From Flavobacterium okayamense (GTDB lineage Bacteria; Bacteroidota; Bacteroidia; Flavobacteriales; Flavobacteriaceae): 64,000 nucleotides of DNA. The first letter of the stretch is position 1, and each line of letters starts with the position of its first letter. A program made the position numbers and the translations under genes. The stretch spans positions 2,108,001-2,172,000 of the forward strand of contig NZ_AP024749.1 in the NCBI RefSeq assembly GCF_019702945.1, read 5' to 3'. Under the pieces are notes generated by a model. The model saw only the letters and a program-made list of their open reading frames with translations, was not told the origin of the DNA and did no database searches. Positions 1 to 10,275 of this stretch are shown one piece after another.

Positions 1-931
1 TTACTTTATAAATATCTGAACTTCCCAATCCGCCGGGCATATTTGAAGCAAAATACATAGTTTTTTCATCACTACTCAAACTAGGGTGTGCACAACTATA
101 TTCGTCACTGTTAAAAGGTAATTCAGTTATATTATCCCATTTTCCTTCAACAAGTTCGGCTTTATAAATTTTTAAGAGTGTACTTTTATCTTCATCTTTT
201 CCTTTTTTACCATCATTAAAATTATTCCTAGTAAAATAAACGGTTTTTCCATCATTTGTAAAAACCGGAGTCGATTCATTAAACTTTGTATTAATCTCGT
301 CTGACAAGTTTTTTGCTTCAGAAAAGTTTTTGCTGTCTTGCATTTCAGCAACATATAAATCTCTATTATTTTGATTAGTCCATTTATTAATTTTTGAAGA
401 AACTGCACCATCTTCACGAGAAGAAGAAAAAACTATAAAGTTTCCAAAAAATGAAGGGCCAAAGTCTGAAAATTCGGTATTAAGATTTGTTTCTTCTACA
501 GTATATTTTCCAGAATTTGATTCAATATCTCTTAAATAATCTTTGTTTTTAGAGTATTTTTCACCTCGAGAATCATTTGTTAAAGAATTAAACTTAGCTA
601 AGTATTTATTTGCCTCATCATATTTTTCTTGTGCTTTAAGACATTGTGAATATCTAAAGTAGTATTCAGGTTCTACTTCTTCATTTAAAGCAAATAAATC
701 GGAATACCATTTTGATGCTTTATCGATTTCTCCATTAAAGTAGTAAGCGTTACCAAGTCTTTTGAAAAGTTCGGCTGATTTATAACCTTTATCAGCTACT
801 TTTTCATAAATTTCTATTGCATCTACGTATGAATACTTATCATATTTTTTATTAGCAGATGCTAACTGAGCTGTTTGTGAGAAACCTACACAATACAATG
901 CTAAAAATATTATCGAATATATTGTTTTCAT
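1..931 (-). CDS. OmpA-family/PD40 repeat protein with TPR-like N-terminus (PorE-like), 3' truncated
   Basis: Partial gene: the ATG is at 931 and the reading frame stays open to the window edge, giving about 310 visible residues. The N-terminus is a signal peptide ending near VGFSQ, followed by TPR-like helices (residues about 20-130, aromatic/Ala-rich, e.g. KYFNGEIDKASKWY-type spacing). From about residue 150 come beta-propeller PD40/WD40-like strands with the family hallmark FASNMPGG-LGSSDIYK near the truncation. In Bacteroidota, proteins of this build normally end in an OmpA peptidoglycan-binding domain, which would lie outside the window. It follows the PorP/SprF-like gene by only 11 bases, the usual arrangement for T9SS/gliding partner genes, so an outer-membrane/periplasmic anchoring role for the T9SS or the adhesin is inferred. 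Confidence 0.8.
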   Translation of the reverse strand, partial: MKTIYSIIFLALYCVGFSQTAQLASANKKYDKYSYVDAIEIYEKVADKGYKSAELFKRLGNAYYFNGEIDKASKWYSDLFALNEEVEPEYYFRYSQCLKAQEKYDEANKYLAKFNSLTNDSRGEKYSKNKDYLRDIESNSGKYTVEETNLNTEFSDFGPSFFGNFIVFSSSREDGAVSSKINKWTNQNNRDLYVAEMQDSKNFSEAKNLSDEINTKFNESTPVFTNDGKTVYFTRNNFNDGKKGKDEDKSTLLKIYKAELVEGKWDNITELPFNSDEYSCAHPSLSSDEKTMYFASNMPGGLGSSDIYKV

Positions 932-942
932 AATCTCTCTGT

Positions 943-1851
943 TTAAAAGAATCTTGGATCTGCGACTCTATTGTTACTAAAAATTTCAAATCGTAAGAAG
1001 ATTTCGTGAGAACCCGAATTATAATTACTTAAATTCGAAGTTTCCATATCATATCCATAACCAGCAAATATTGCAGGTGATATTTGAAACCCTACTAATC
1101 CACTTATTGCAGAATCCCATCTATAAGCAGCTCCTAGAGTTAATTTGTCATGGATTAAAAAATTTGCTGTTATATCAGTTTGTAGTGGCGCTCCTTCAAC
1201 TGCTTTTGATAATAATGCTGGTTTAAATTTTATACTAGGACTTAAATTAAAAACATGTCCTGCAATTAAATAAAAATGCATTCTTTCTTTTGTAACTGTT
1301 ACATCATTATCATTGTATCTATTGGTTTCAAAGAAATTAGGAACAGAAACTCCTACATAGGTTTTATCTGAAAATAAATAAAGTCCCGCTCCAATATTAG
1401 GTGAAAATTCTGTGTCAAAGTTTTGAAATTGAGGGTCTAAAGGGTTTTGAATAGTTAGCTTATTAACATCTAAGTTAAATAAATTTGCAGTACCTTTTAA
1501 TCCAACAGATAATTTATAGTTATCAGAAACCTGAATAAAATATGCCAAATCTGCAGAAATCGTATTTTCATCAACAGGTCCAATTCTATCGTTTACAAAA
1601 GATAATCCAACTCCAAAATTTGATTCCCCAATAGGAGTATGAGCTGAAACATTATTTGTTACAGGAGCACCATCTAAACCGACCCATTGACTTCTATGTA
1701 ATAAGAACATTGTTAATGATTCTCTAGAACCTGCATAGGCGGGGTTAACATTCACCGTATTATACATATATTGAGTATACTGAGAGTCTTGTTGAGCATA
1801 GCACAATAACTGAGTAAATACTACAAATAAAATTATATATCTTGTTTTCAT
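943..1851 (-). CDS. PorP/SprF family type IX secretion system membrane protein
   Basis: 302 residues. A signal peptide (about residues 1-19, ending CYAQ) is followed by the family signature QYTQYMYN and VNPAYAGSR, then alternating beta strands typical of a PorP/SprF outer-membrane barrel, ending in an aromatic residue pair (FF) as outer-membrane proteins often do. Length matches the family (about 300). It sits 36 bases downstream of the giant repeat adhesin. In Flavobacterium johnsoniae SprF is needed for surface delivery of SprB, and each large protein with a type B C-terminal domain tends to have its own PorP/SprF-like partner. I infer that this protein anchors or exports the 2647-residue product encoded just upstream. 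Confidence 0.92.
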   Translation of the reverse strand: MKTRYIILFVVFTQLLCYAQQDSQYTQYMYNTVNVNPAYAGSRESLTMFLLHRSQWVGLDGAPVTNNVSAHTPIGESNFGVGLSFVNDRIGPVDENTISADLAYFIQVSDNYKLSVGLKGTANLFNLDVNKLTIQNPLDPQFQNFDTEFSPNIGAGLYLFSDKTYVGVSVPNFFETNRYNDNDVTVTKERMHFYLIAGHVFNLSPSIKFKPALLSKAVEGAPLQTDITANFLIHDKLTLGAAYRWDSAISGLVGFQISPAIFAGYGYDMETSNLSNYNSGSHEIFLRFEIFSNNRVADPRFF

Positions 1852-1887
1852 AATCTTAATTTTTAAGTTATACTTACACTTTAACCG

Positions 1888-4800
1888 TTATTTATCTAAA
1901 TATAAATAACCAGATTTATCGTGCGATTTGCCTTCAGTATCATTATATTTTAGAATGTAAAAATACGTTCCATCTGGTAGCATTTCATTTTTATTAAATG
2001 TTGTTCTACCTTCTGAATAACCTCTAAACGAATTTAGTGCATTGTCATAACCACGAGTTTCATAAACTAATATTCCCCATCGATTGTAAATTTCTACAGT
2101 ATTATCTGGATAACATTCAATTCCATCGATAAAGAAATTATCATTCATTCCATCATTATTAGCTGATACCGCATTGTAAATTGTTATATCACAAGCAGCT
2201 AATACAATACAATCGTCATTTACATTTAAATACACTTCAAATCTAGTAGGACAATCATCATTATCTAAAGTTACAGTATACTGTAAAGTATAATAACCAT
2301 TATTTACACCATCAGGATTAAATATATTTCCTTGTAAACCGCCAGAATTTGTCAATTCAATCCATTCTCCATTTGTAGGAATTGACTCACCTAATATAGT
2401 AAATAAATCTAAAGGTTGGTCTCCTGTACAAATTGAATAAGGTATTGCGTCAAACGGTTCAGGAACATTTACATTAATTGTTTGTGTAAATGTTGCTTCA
2501 TTACCACAATTATCACTTACAATCCATTCCCAAACTATTACATATTCATAGATGTTTATGGTTGTGTTAGTTTCGTTAAACTCAACATTAAAAATTCCTG
2601 AACAATTATCGGTAAATTCTAATTCTGGAATTTCTGGAACTTCAGAACAAGTTACATTAATAACAGAATCTAAAGGTGTTATCAACTCAGGCGGAGTGTT
2701 ATCAAAAACACTAATTGTTTGAATATGATCAACACTATTTCCACAATTATCTGTAGCAGTCCAAGTTCTCAAAATAATATATTCTCCTGCACAAGCACTT
2801 TCGTCAGTGATGATTTCATCATTGACTTGAATTATGGCGTTTCCTGAACAGTTGTCTGAAGCCTCAAGTACATCCGGATCTGGTATTTCATCACATGAAA
2901 CTGAAATATCTTGTGGAAGATTTGTAATGAATATTGGCGCTGTAGTATCCACAATGGTAAAGGTAGCTGAAGAGCTAGCGCTGTTACCACAATCATCAGT
3001 AGCGGTGAAAGTTACGCTTATAGAACCTGTAGCCCCACAATCATCCGAAAGGCTAGTGTAGTTGTTTGACCAAGTTACCGAAGAACAGCTATCCGAAGCA
3101 GAAGCTCCACCATTAGAAGCTAACCACGCTTGTAAATCAGCAGTATTTCCATTACCATCACACTCTACCGTTAAATCCGCAGCAACAATATCAATAGTTG
3201 GCGCTGTAGTATCCACAATGGTAAAGGTAGCTGAAGAGCTAGCGCTGTTACCACAATCATCAGTAGCGGTGAAAGTTACGCTTATAGAACCTGTAGCCCC
3301 ACAATCATCTGAAAGGCTAGTGTAGTTGTTTGACCAAGTTACCGAAGAACAGCTATCCGAAGCAGAAGCTCCACCATTAGAAGCTAACCACGCTTGTAAA
3401 TCAGCAGTATTTCCATTACCATCACACTCTACCGTTAAATCCGCAGCAACAATATCAATAGTTGGCGCTGTAGTATCCACAATGGTAAAGGTAGCTGAAG
3501 AGCTAGCGCTGTTACCACAATCATCAGTAGCGGTGAAAGTTACGCTTATAGAACCTGTAGCCCCACAATCATCTGAAAGGCTAGTGTAGTTGTTTGACCA
3601 AGTTACCGAAGAACAGCTATCCGAAGCAGAAGCTCCACCATTAGAAGCTAACCACGCTTGTAAATCAGCAGTATTTCCATTACCATCACACTCTACCGTT
3701 AAATCCGCAGCAACAATATCAATAGTTGGCGCTGTAGTATCCACAATGGTAAAGGTAGCTGAAGAGCTAGCGCTGTTACCACAATCATCAGTAGCGGTGA
3801 AAGTTACGCTTATAGAACCTGTAGCCCCACAATCATCTGAAAGGCTAGTGTAGTTGTTTGACCAAGTTACTGAAGAACAAGCATCTGAAGAAGAAGCTCC
3901 ACCATTAGAAGCTAACCAAGCTTGTAAATCAGCAGTATTTCCATTACCATCACACTCTACCGTTAAATCCGCAGCAACAATATCAATAGTTGGCGCTGTA
4001 GTATCCACAATGGTAAAGGTAGCTGAAGAGCTAGCGCTGTTACCACAATCATCAGTAGCGGTGAAAGTTACGCTTATAGAACCTGTAGCCCCACAATCAT
4101 CCGAAAGGCTAGTGTAGTTGTTTGACCAAGTTACCGAAGAACAGCTATCCGAAGCAGAAGCTCCACCATTAGAAGCTAACCACGCTTGTAAATCAGCAGT
4201 ATTTCCATTACCATCACACTCTACCGTTAAATCCGCAGCAACAATATCAATAGTTGGCGCTGTAGTATCCACAATAGTAAAGGTAGCTGAAGAGCTAGCG
4301 CTGTTACCACAATCATCAGTAGCGGTGAAAGTTACGCTTATAGAACCTGTAGCCCCACAATCATCCGAAAGGCTAGTGTAGTTGTTAGACCAAGTTACTG
4401 AAGAACAAGCATCTGAAGAAGAAGCTCCACCATTAGAAGCTAACCACGCTTGTAAATCAGCAGTATTTCCATTACCATCACACTCTACCGTTAAATCCGC
4501 AGCAACAATATCAATAGTTGGAGCTGTAGTATCCACAATGGTAAAGGTAGCTGAAGAGCTAGCGCTGTTACCACAATCATCAGTAGCGGTGAAAGTTACG
4601 CTTATAGAACCTGTAGCCCCACAATCATCCGAAAGGCTAGTGTAGTTGTTAGACCAAGTTACTGAAGAACAAGCATCTGAAGAAGAAGCTCCACCATTAG
4701 AAGCTAACCACGCTTGTAAATCAGCAGTATTTCCATTACCATCACACTCTACCGTTAAATCCGCAGCAACAATATCAATAGTTGGCGCTGTAGTATCCAC

Positions 4801-7800
4801 AATAGTAAAGGTAGCTGAAGAGCTAGCGCTGTTACCACAATCATCAGTAGCGGTGAAAGTTACGCTTATAGAACCTGTAGCCCCACAATCATCCGAAAGG
4901 CTAGTGTAGTTGTTAGACCAAGTTACTGAAGAACAAGCATCTGAAGAAGAAGCTCCACCATTAGAAGCTAACCACGCTTGTAAATCAGCAGTATTTCCAT
5001 TACCATCACACTCTACCGTTAAATCCGCAGCAACAATATCAATAGTTGGAGCTGTAGTATCCACAATGGTAAAGGTAGCTGAAGAGCTAGCGCTGTTACC
5101 ACAATCATCAGTAGCGGTGAAAGTTACGCTTATAGAACCTGTAGCCCCACAATCATCCGAAAGGCTAGTGTAGTTGTTAGACCAAGTTACTGAAGAACAA
5201 GCATCTGAAGAAGAAGCTCCACCATTAGAAGCTAACCACGCTTGTAAATCAGCAGTATTTCCATTACCATCACACTCTACCGTTAAATCCGCAGCAACAA
5301 TATCAATAGTTGGCGCTGTAGTATCCACAATAGTAAAGGTAGCTGAAGAGCTAGCGCTGTTACCACAATCATCAGTAGCGGTGAAAGTTACGCTTATAGA
5401 ACCTGTAGCCCCACAATCATCCGAAAGGCTAGTGTAGTTGTTTGACCAAGTTACCGAAGAACAGCTATCCGAAGCAGAAGCTCCACCATTAGAAGCTAAC
5501 CACGCTTGTAAATCAGCAGTATTTCCATTACCATCACACTCTACCGTTAAATCCGCAGCAACAATATCAATAGTTGGAGCTGTAGTATCCACAATGGTAA
5601 AGGTAGCTGAAGAGCTAGCGCTGTTACCACAATCATCAGTAGCGGTGAAAGTTACGCTTATAGAACCTGTAGCCCCACAATCATCCGAAAGGCTAGTGTA
5701 GTTGTTAGACCAAGTTACTGAAGAACAAGCATCTGAAGAAGAAGCTCCACCATTAGAAGCTAACCACGCTTGTAAATCAGCAGTATTTCCATTACCATCA
5801 CACTCTACCGTTAAATCCGCAGCAACAATATCAATAGTTGGAGCTGTAGTATCCACAATGGTAAAGGTAGCTGAAGAGCTAGCGCTGTTACCACAATCAT
5901 CAGTAGCGGTGAAAGTTACGCTTATAGAACCTGTAGCCCCACAATCATCTGAAAGGCTAGTGTAGTTGTTTGACCAAGTTACCGAAGAACAGCTATCCGA
6001 AGCAGAAGCTCCACCATTAGAAGCTAACCACGCTTGTAAATCAGCAGTATTTCCATTACCATCACACTCTACCGTTAAATCCGCAGCAACAATATCAATA
6101 GTTGGAGCTGTAGTATCCACAATGGTAAAGGTAGCTGAAGAGCTAGCGCTGTTACCACAATCATCAGTAGCGGTGAAAGTTACGCTTATAGAACCTGTAG
6201 CCCCACAATCATCTGAAAGGCTAGTGTAGTTGTTTGACCAAGTTACTGAAGAACAAGCATCTGAAGAAGAAGCTCCACCATTAGAAGCTAACCAAGCTTG
6301 TAAATCAGAAGTATTTCCATTACCATCACACTCTACCGTTAAATCCGCAGCAACAATATCAATAGTTGGCGCTGTAGTATCCACAATGGTAAAGGTAGCT
6401 GAAGAGCTAGCGCTGTTACCACAATCATCAGTAGCGGTGAAAGTTACGCTTATAGAACCTGTAGCCCCACAATCATCTGAAAGGCTAGTGTAGTTGTTTG
6501 ACCAAGTTACTGAAGAACAAGCATCTGAAGAAGAAGCTCCACCATTAGAAGCTAACCATGCTTGTAAATCAGCAGTATTTCCATTACCATCACACTCTAC
6601 CGTTAAATCCGCAGCAACAATATTAATAGTTGGCGCTGTAGTATCCACAATGGTAAAGGTAGCTGAAGAGCTAGCGCTGTTACCACAATCATCAGTAGCG
6701 GTGAAAGTTACGCTTACCGAACCTGTAGCCCCACAATCATCCGAAAGGCTAGTGTAGTTGTTAGACCAAGTTACCGAAGAACAAGCATCTGAAGAAGAAG
6801 CTCCACCATTAGAAGCTAACCATGCTTGTAAATCAGCAGTATTTCCATTACCATCACACTCTACCGTTAAATCCGCAGCAACAATATCAATAGTTGGCGC
6901 TGTAGTATCCACAATGGTAAAGGTAGCTGAAGAGCTAGCGCTATTACCACAATCATCAGTAGCGGTGAAAGTTACGCTTACCGAACCTGTAGCCCCACAA
7001 TCATCCGAAAGGCTAGTGTAGTTGTTAGACCAAGTTACTGAAGAACAAGCATCTGAAGAAGAAGCTCCACCATTAGAAGCTAACCATGCTTGTAAATCAG
7101 CAGTATTTCCATTACCATCACACTCTACCGTTAAATCCGCAGCAACAATATCAATAGTTGGAGCTGTAGTATCCACAATGGTAAAGGTAGCTGAAGAGCT
7201 AGCGCTGTTACCACAATCATCAGTAGCGGTGAAAGTTACGCTTACCGAACCTGTAGCCCCACAATCATCTGAAAGGCTAGTGTAGTTGTTTGACCAAGTT
7301 ACCGAAGAACAGCTATCCGAAGCAGAAGCTCCACCATTAGAAGCTAACCAAGCTTGTAAATCAGAAGTATTTCCATTACCATCACACTCTACCGTTAAAT
7401 CCGCAGCAACAATATCAATAGTTGGCGCTGTAGTATCCACAATGGTAAAGGTAGCTGAAGAGCTAGCGCTGTTACCACAATCATCAGTAGCGGTGAAAGT
7501 TACGCTTATAGAACCTGTAGCCCCACAATCATCTGAAAGGCTAGTGTAGTTGTTTGACCAAGTTACTGAAGAACAAGCATCTGAAGAAGAAGCTCCACCA
7601 TTAGAAGCTAACCATGCTTGTAAATCAGCAGTATTTCCATTACCATCACACTCTACCGTTAAATCCGCAGCAACAATATCAATAGTTGGCGCTGTAGTAT
7701 CCACAATGGTAAAGGTAGCTGAAGAGCTAGCGCTGTTACCACAATCATCAGTAGCGGTGAAAGTTACGCTTATAGAACCTGTAGCCCCACAATCATCTGA

Positions 7801-9831
7801 AAGGCTAGTGTAGTTGTTTGACCAAGTTACTGAAGAACAAGCATCTGAAGAAGAAGCTCCACCATTAGAAGCTAACCAAGCTTGTAAATCAGAAGTATTT
7901 CCATTACCATCACACTCTACCGTTAAATCCGCAGCAACAATATCAATAGTTGGCGCTGTAGTATCCACAATGGTAAAGGTAGCTGAAGAGCTAGCGCTGT
8001 TACCACAATCATCAGTAGCGGTGAAAGTTACGCTTATAGAACCTGTAGCCCCACAATCATCTGAAAGGCTAGTGTAGTTGTTTGACCAAGTTACTGAAGA
8101 ACAAGCATCTGAAGAAGAAGCTCCACCATTAGAAGCTAACCATGCTTGTAAATCAGCAGTATTTCCATTACCATCACACTCTACCGTTAAATCCGCAGCA
8201 ACAATATCAATAGTTGGCGCTGTAGTATCCACAATGGTAAAGGTAGCTGAAGAGCTAGCGCTATTACCACAATCATCAGTAGCGGTGAAAGTTACGCTTA
8301 CCGAACCTGTAGCCCCACAATCATCTGAAAGGCTAGTGTAGTTGTTAGACCAAGTTACTGAAGAACAAGCATCTGAAGAAGAAGCTCCACCATTAGAAGC
8401 TAACCATGCTTGTAAATCAGCAGTATTTCCATTACCATCACACTCTACCGTTAAATCCGCAGCAACAATATCAATAGTTGGTGGAGTGGTATCATTAATT
8501 AATATGGTTTGATCACAAGTAACAGAGTTTAAAATTGTAGTTTCATTAGATTCATGAATTCCATTATTATTATCGTCTTGATATTCTGTTACAGTATAAG
8601 TTCTAACGATATTTGCATTACATCCATTATAAGGACCGTTTTGTGCAGTTATTACAATAACTCCACATGGATTGTTTCCTATATTTCCGTCTCCATTACC
8701 AAGTGCCTCAAAATCTACTATACTTATTTCACCTTCAATTGGTAATAAATCATAACATTGAAGTGATGTGTTCGGGAATGTAGGACATGTAACTAAAAAT
8801 TCACAACATACAATCGGTGAAATTGTTGTAGAAAATGATTTTACACAACCAACTGCATCTGTTACAATAACTTCATAAGTACCAATTCCTAAATTTGATA
8901 AATCTTCAGAAATATCACCTGTGTTCCAATTGTATGTATAAGGAGGATTTCCTCCAGACACTGATAAATCAATAGATGCAGTTGAACCTAAAACACATGT
9001 TAAACCTTGTACATTTGCAGTTAAGTTTAATTCTGAAGGATAGATTATTGGTAGAACATAGGTATTCATTGTTCCGTTTGAATCAGTAACTGTTAAAGTA
9101 GCTGAATAGGTATTACTAGTGTCATAAGTATGGTTAGGATTTTCATCTGTCGAATCAATTATACCATCGGATTCAAAATCCCAAGCATAACTATATGGCG
9201 CAATACCTCCATTTGTAGTAGAATTAAAATAAATAGTACTTAAATTTCCATAAGTACAACCTGTATAATTAAACTGAACGGCTAAAGGTGCTGCAACTAC
9301 AACACTTCCGGGAAATTCACATTGAGACTTGTTGTATGTATTACAAGTATATGGAACCAATTCATTATTGTTTCCAGATGTTTTCCAAACAATTAATATT
9401 CTATCTAAGATTATTTCTTGTCCACAAATCCAAGTAAACGGACCATATAAGAGTCTTTGACCTGAACCAGGCGCTACAGTCCCTAAACTTACATTTATTG
9501 AAGAAGTGTTTCCATCAATAATTAAATCAGCAAACATTCTTACATGATGAATATTACTGTTTGAGTTCGATGTATAATTAAGCATTATATACATTGTTTG
9601 TGGCGTCCCTGGTGTACAAGTTGTTGTATCCAATGGAACTCCATTAACGTCTGTAAGACTCAAAAACACATTGTCTAGTGTGTAATTATTTGAAGTACAA
9701 TTAAAATAATCCAAATAATAATTTGGGGAGGTTCCACACAACCTTAAATCTGGCTTATCAGCTGTAAATTGGGAAAATGATAAATTTATCCCGAAGATAA
9801 TAAGCAAATAAAGTGTAATTCTTGCTTTCAT
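1888..9831 (-). CDS. Giant SprB-like cell-surface adhesin with 21 tandem HYR-like repeats and type B T9SS C-terminal domain
   Basis: 2647 residues from the ATG at 9831, chosen over an upstream in-frame ATG (9906) because it begins a clear signal peptide (KARITLYLLIIFG...LSFSQ) and is preceded by AGAGG. Order of domains: signal peptide; a lamin-tail/beta-rich region; a PKD domain (around residues 210-300, motif YAWDFESDG); an SprB-type repeat (GGNPPYTYNWNTG); 21 near-identical 88-residue HYR-like repeats each with four cysteines (VEC, SDAC or SDSC, DDCG, DDCG); two diverged repeats; and a C-terminal gliding motility-associated (type B) sorting domain with SANNDGMNDNF, NRWG and the terminal GYLYLDK. 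Such proteins are secreted by the T9SS and displayed on the surface for gliding or adhesion. First gene of an operon with the PorP/SprF and OmpA-like genes. Exact repeat number depends on correct assembly. Confidence 0.93.
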   Translation of the reverse strand: MKARITLYLLIIFGINLSFSQFTADKPDLRLCGTSPNYYLDYFNCTSNNYTLDNVFLSLTDVNGVPLDTTTCTPGTPQTMYIMLNYTSNSNSNIHHVRMFADLIIDGNTSSINVSLGTVAPGSGQRLLYGPFTWICGQEIILDRILIVWKTSGNNNELVPYTCNTYNKSQCEFPGSVVVAAPLAVQFNYTGCTYGNLSTIYFNSTTNGGIAPYSYAWDFESDGIIDSTDENPNHTYDTSNTYSATLTVTDSNGTMNTYVLPIIYPSELNLTANVQGLTCVLGSTASIDLSVSGGNPPYTYNWNTGDISEDLSNLGIGTYEVIVTDAVGCVKSFSTTISPIVCCEFLVTCPTFPNTSLQCYDLLPIEGEISIVDFEALGNGDGNIGNNPCGVIVITAQNGPYNGCNANIVRTYTVTEYQDDNNNGIHESNETTILNSVTCDQTILINDTTPPTIDIVAADLTVECDGNGNTADLQAWLASNGGASSSDACSSVTWSNNYTSLSDDCGATGSVSVTFTATDDCGNSASSSATFTIVDTTAPTIDIVAADLTVECDGNGNTADLQAWLASNGGASSSDACSSVTWSNNYTSLSDDCGATGSISVTFTATDDCGNSASSSATFTIVDTTAPTIDIVAADLTVECDGNGNTSDLQAWLASNGGASSSDACSSVTWSNNYTSLSDDCGATGSISVTFTATDDCGNSASSSATFTIVDTTAPTIDIVAADLTVECDGNGNTADLQAWLASNGGASSSDACSSVTWSNNYTSLSDDCGATGSISVTFTATDDCGNSASSSATFTIVDTTAPTIDIVAADLTVECDGNGNTSDLQAWLASNGGASASDSCSSVTWSNNYTSLSDDCGATGSVSVTFTATDDCGNSASSSATFTIVDTTAPTIDIVAADLTVECDGNGNTADLQAWLASNGGASSSDACSSVTWSNNYTSLSDDCGATGSVSVTFTATDDCGNSASSSATFTIVDTTAPTIDIVAADLTVECDGNGNTADLQAWLASNGGASSSDACSSVTWSNNYTSLSDDCGATGSVSVTFTATDDCGNSASSSATFTIVDTTAPTINIVAADLTVECDGNGNTADLQAWLASNGGASSSDACSSVTWSNNYTSLSDDCGATGSISVTFTATDDCGNSASSSATFTIVDTTAPTIDIVAADLTVECDGNGNTSDLQAWLASNGGASSSDACSSVTWSNNYTSLSDDCGATGSISVTFTATDDCGNSASSSATFTIVDTTAPTIDIVAADLTVECDGNGNTADLQAWLASNGGASASDSCSSVTWSNNYTSLSDDCGATGSISVTFTATDDCGNSASSSATFTIVDTTAPTIDIVAADLTVECDGNGNTADLQAWLASNGGASSSDACSSVTWSNNYTSLSDDCGATGSISVTFTATDDCGNSASSSATFTIVDTTAPTIDIVAADLTVECDGNGNTADLQAWLASNGGASASDSCSSVTWSNNYTSLSDDCGATGSISVTFTATDDCGNSASSSATFTIVDTTAPTIDIVAADLTVECDGNGNTADLQAWLASNGGASSSDACSSVTWSNNYTSLSDDCGATGSISVTFTATDDCGNSASSSATFTIVDTTAPTIDIVAADLTVECDGNGNTADLQAWLASNGGASSSDACSSVTWSNNYTSLSDDCGATGSISVTFTATDDCGNSASSSATFTIVDTTAPTIDIVAADLTVECDGNGNTADLQAWLASNGGASSSDACSSVTWSNNYTSLSDDCGATGSISVTFTATDDCGNSASSSATFTIVDTTAPTIDIVAADLTVECDGNGNTADLQAWLASNGGASSSDACSSVTWSNNYTSLSDDCGATGSISVTFTATDDCGNSASSSATFTIVDTTAPTIDIVAADLTVECDGNGNTADLQAWLASNGGASASDSCSSVTWSNNYTSLSDDCGATGSISVTFTATDDCGNSASSSATFTIVDTTAPTIDIVAADLTVECDGNGNTADLQAWLASNGGASSSDACSSVTWSNNYTSLSDDCGATGSISVTFTATDDCGNSASSSATFTIVDTTAPTIDIVAADLTVECDGNGNTADLQAWLASNGGASASDSCSSVTWSNNYTSLSDDCGATGSISVTFTATDDCGNSASSSATFTIVDTTAPTIDIVAADLTVECDGNGNTADLQAWLASNGGASASDSCSSVTWSNNYTSLSDDCGATGSISVTFTATDDCGNSASSSATFTIVDTTAPTIDIVAADLTVECDGNGNTADLQAWLASNGGASASDSCSSVTWSNNYTSLSDDCGATGSISVTFTATDDCGNSASSSATFTIVDTTAPIFITNLPQDISVSCDEIPDPDVLEASDNCSGNAIIQVNDEIITDESACAGEYIILRTWTATDNCGNSVDHIQTISVFDNTPPELITPLDSVINVTCSEVPEIPELEFTDNCSGIFNVEFNETNTTINIYEYVIVWEWIVSDNCGNEATFTQTINVNVPEPFDAIPYSICTGDQPLDLFTILGESIPTNGEWIELTNSGGLQGNIFNPDGVNNGYYTLQYTVTLDNDDCPTRFEVYLNVNDDCIVLAACDITIYNAVSANNDGMNDNFFIDGIECYPDNTVEIYNRWGILVYETRGYDNALNSFRGYSEGRTTFNKNEMLPDGTYFYILKYNDTEGKSHDKSGYLYLDK
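2936..8479 (-). repeat. 21 x 264-bp in-frame tandem repeat array inside the adhesin gene
   Basis: The same 264-bp unit recurs without a single insertion or deletion: 5544 bp is exactly 21 units. The units are almost identical even at silent positions. Differences are confined to a few linked blocks: one encodes SASDSC (7 copies) versus SSSDAC (14 copies); others are TSDL/TADL, GSIS/GSVS and the silent TTTGACC/TTAGACC. A hand count of one unit gives 116 G+C in 264 (about 44%), visibly above the AT-rich flanks. This implies recent expansion or ongoing homogenisation by recombination. Confidence 0.97.
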
Positions 9832-10275
9832 AACCTCTACTTTTATGTTAAACAATTCCTTTTCAATAGAAAATAGAGTTATTGTTTCGGTGCTTTGGGA
9901 GCCCAAAATGAGAGTAAAGTTTTATTTTAGGGGACAATAAACTAGGAGACTTAAAAAAGTATCCAATTAAAAATTAAAATGTGGGTATGGGCTAATAACT
10001 ATTTACTTCTTAAATTAATAAAAGTAAATTAACAATCTGTAAGGGGGCTTCTCATAACTTAACAATTCAAATTTATAGAAAGTAAGCATTAACTTCCTAA
10101 AAGAATTCACTTTTTTCGATGAATTGGTTTAAATACTCTTTGAAAGTATCATTTTAGATTTAAAAAGATTAGTTTCTTTTAAAAAAAATTAGTTACTTTA
10201 TGATACAAATAATTAATATCAAGAACGTATGGTATAATAGCTTTTTAAACGAAAAGTCATTTAAATTAATTTAAT
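9832..10275. other. Intergenic region between divergent adhesin and sixA-like genes
   Basis: 444 bases with no convincing ORF or structured RNA gene. It must hold the promoters of the minus-strand adhesin operon and the plus-strand polyphosphate cluster. On the minus strand TAAATTTG at 10068-10075 fits the flavobacterial -7 box TAnnTTTG but has no TTG at the usual distance. On the plus strand TAGCTTTT near 10239 is a poorer match. Several AT-rich short dyads are present (for example ATACT/AGTAT around 10134-10149). I see nothing else. Confidence 0.4.

Noticed and set aside
172..417. 81-codon minus-strand frame at the left edge
   Set aside because: It is out of frame with the long OmpA/PD40 gene that covers this region with recognisable repeats.
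2834..8341. Twenty near-identical 87-codon open frames on the plus strand repeating every 264 bases
   Set aside because: They are antisense shadows of the adhesin repeats: same period, no independent start context, and the opposite strand has the secreted protein with proper domains.
2936..8479. CRISPR-like or satellite repeat array
   Set aside because: Units are 264 bp, contiguous without spacers and in frame with the adhesin coding sequence.
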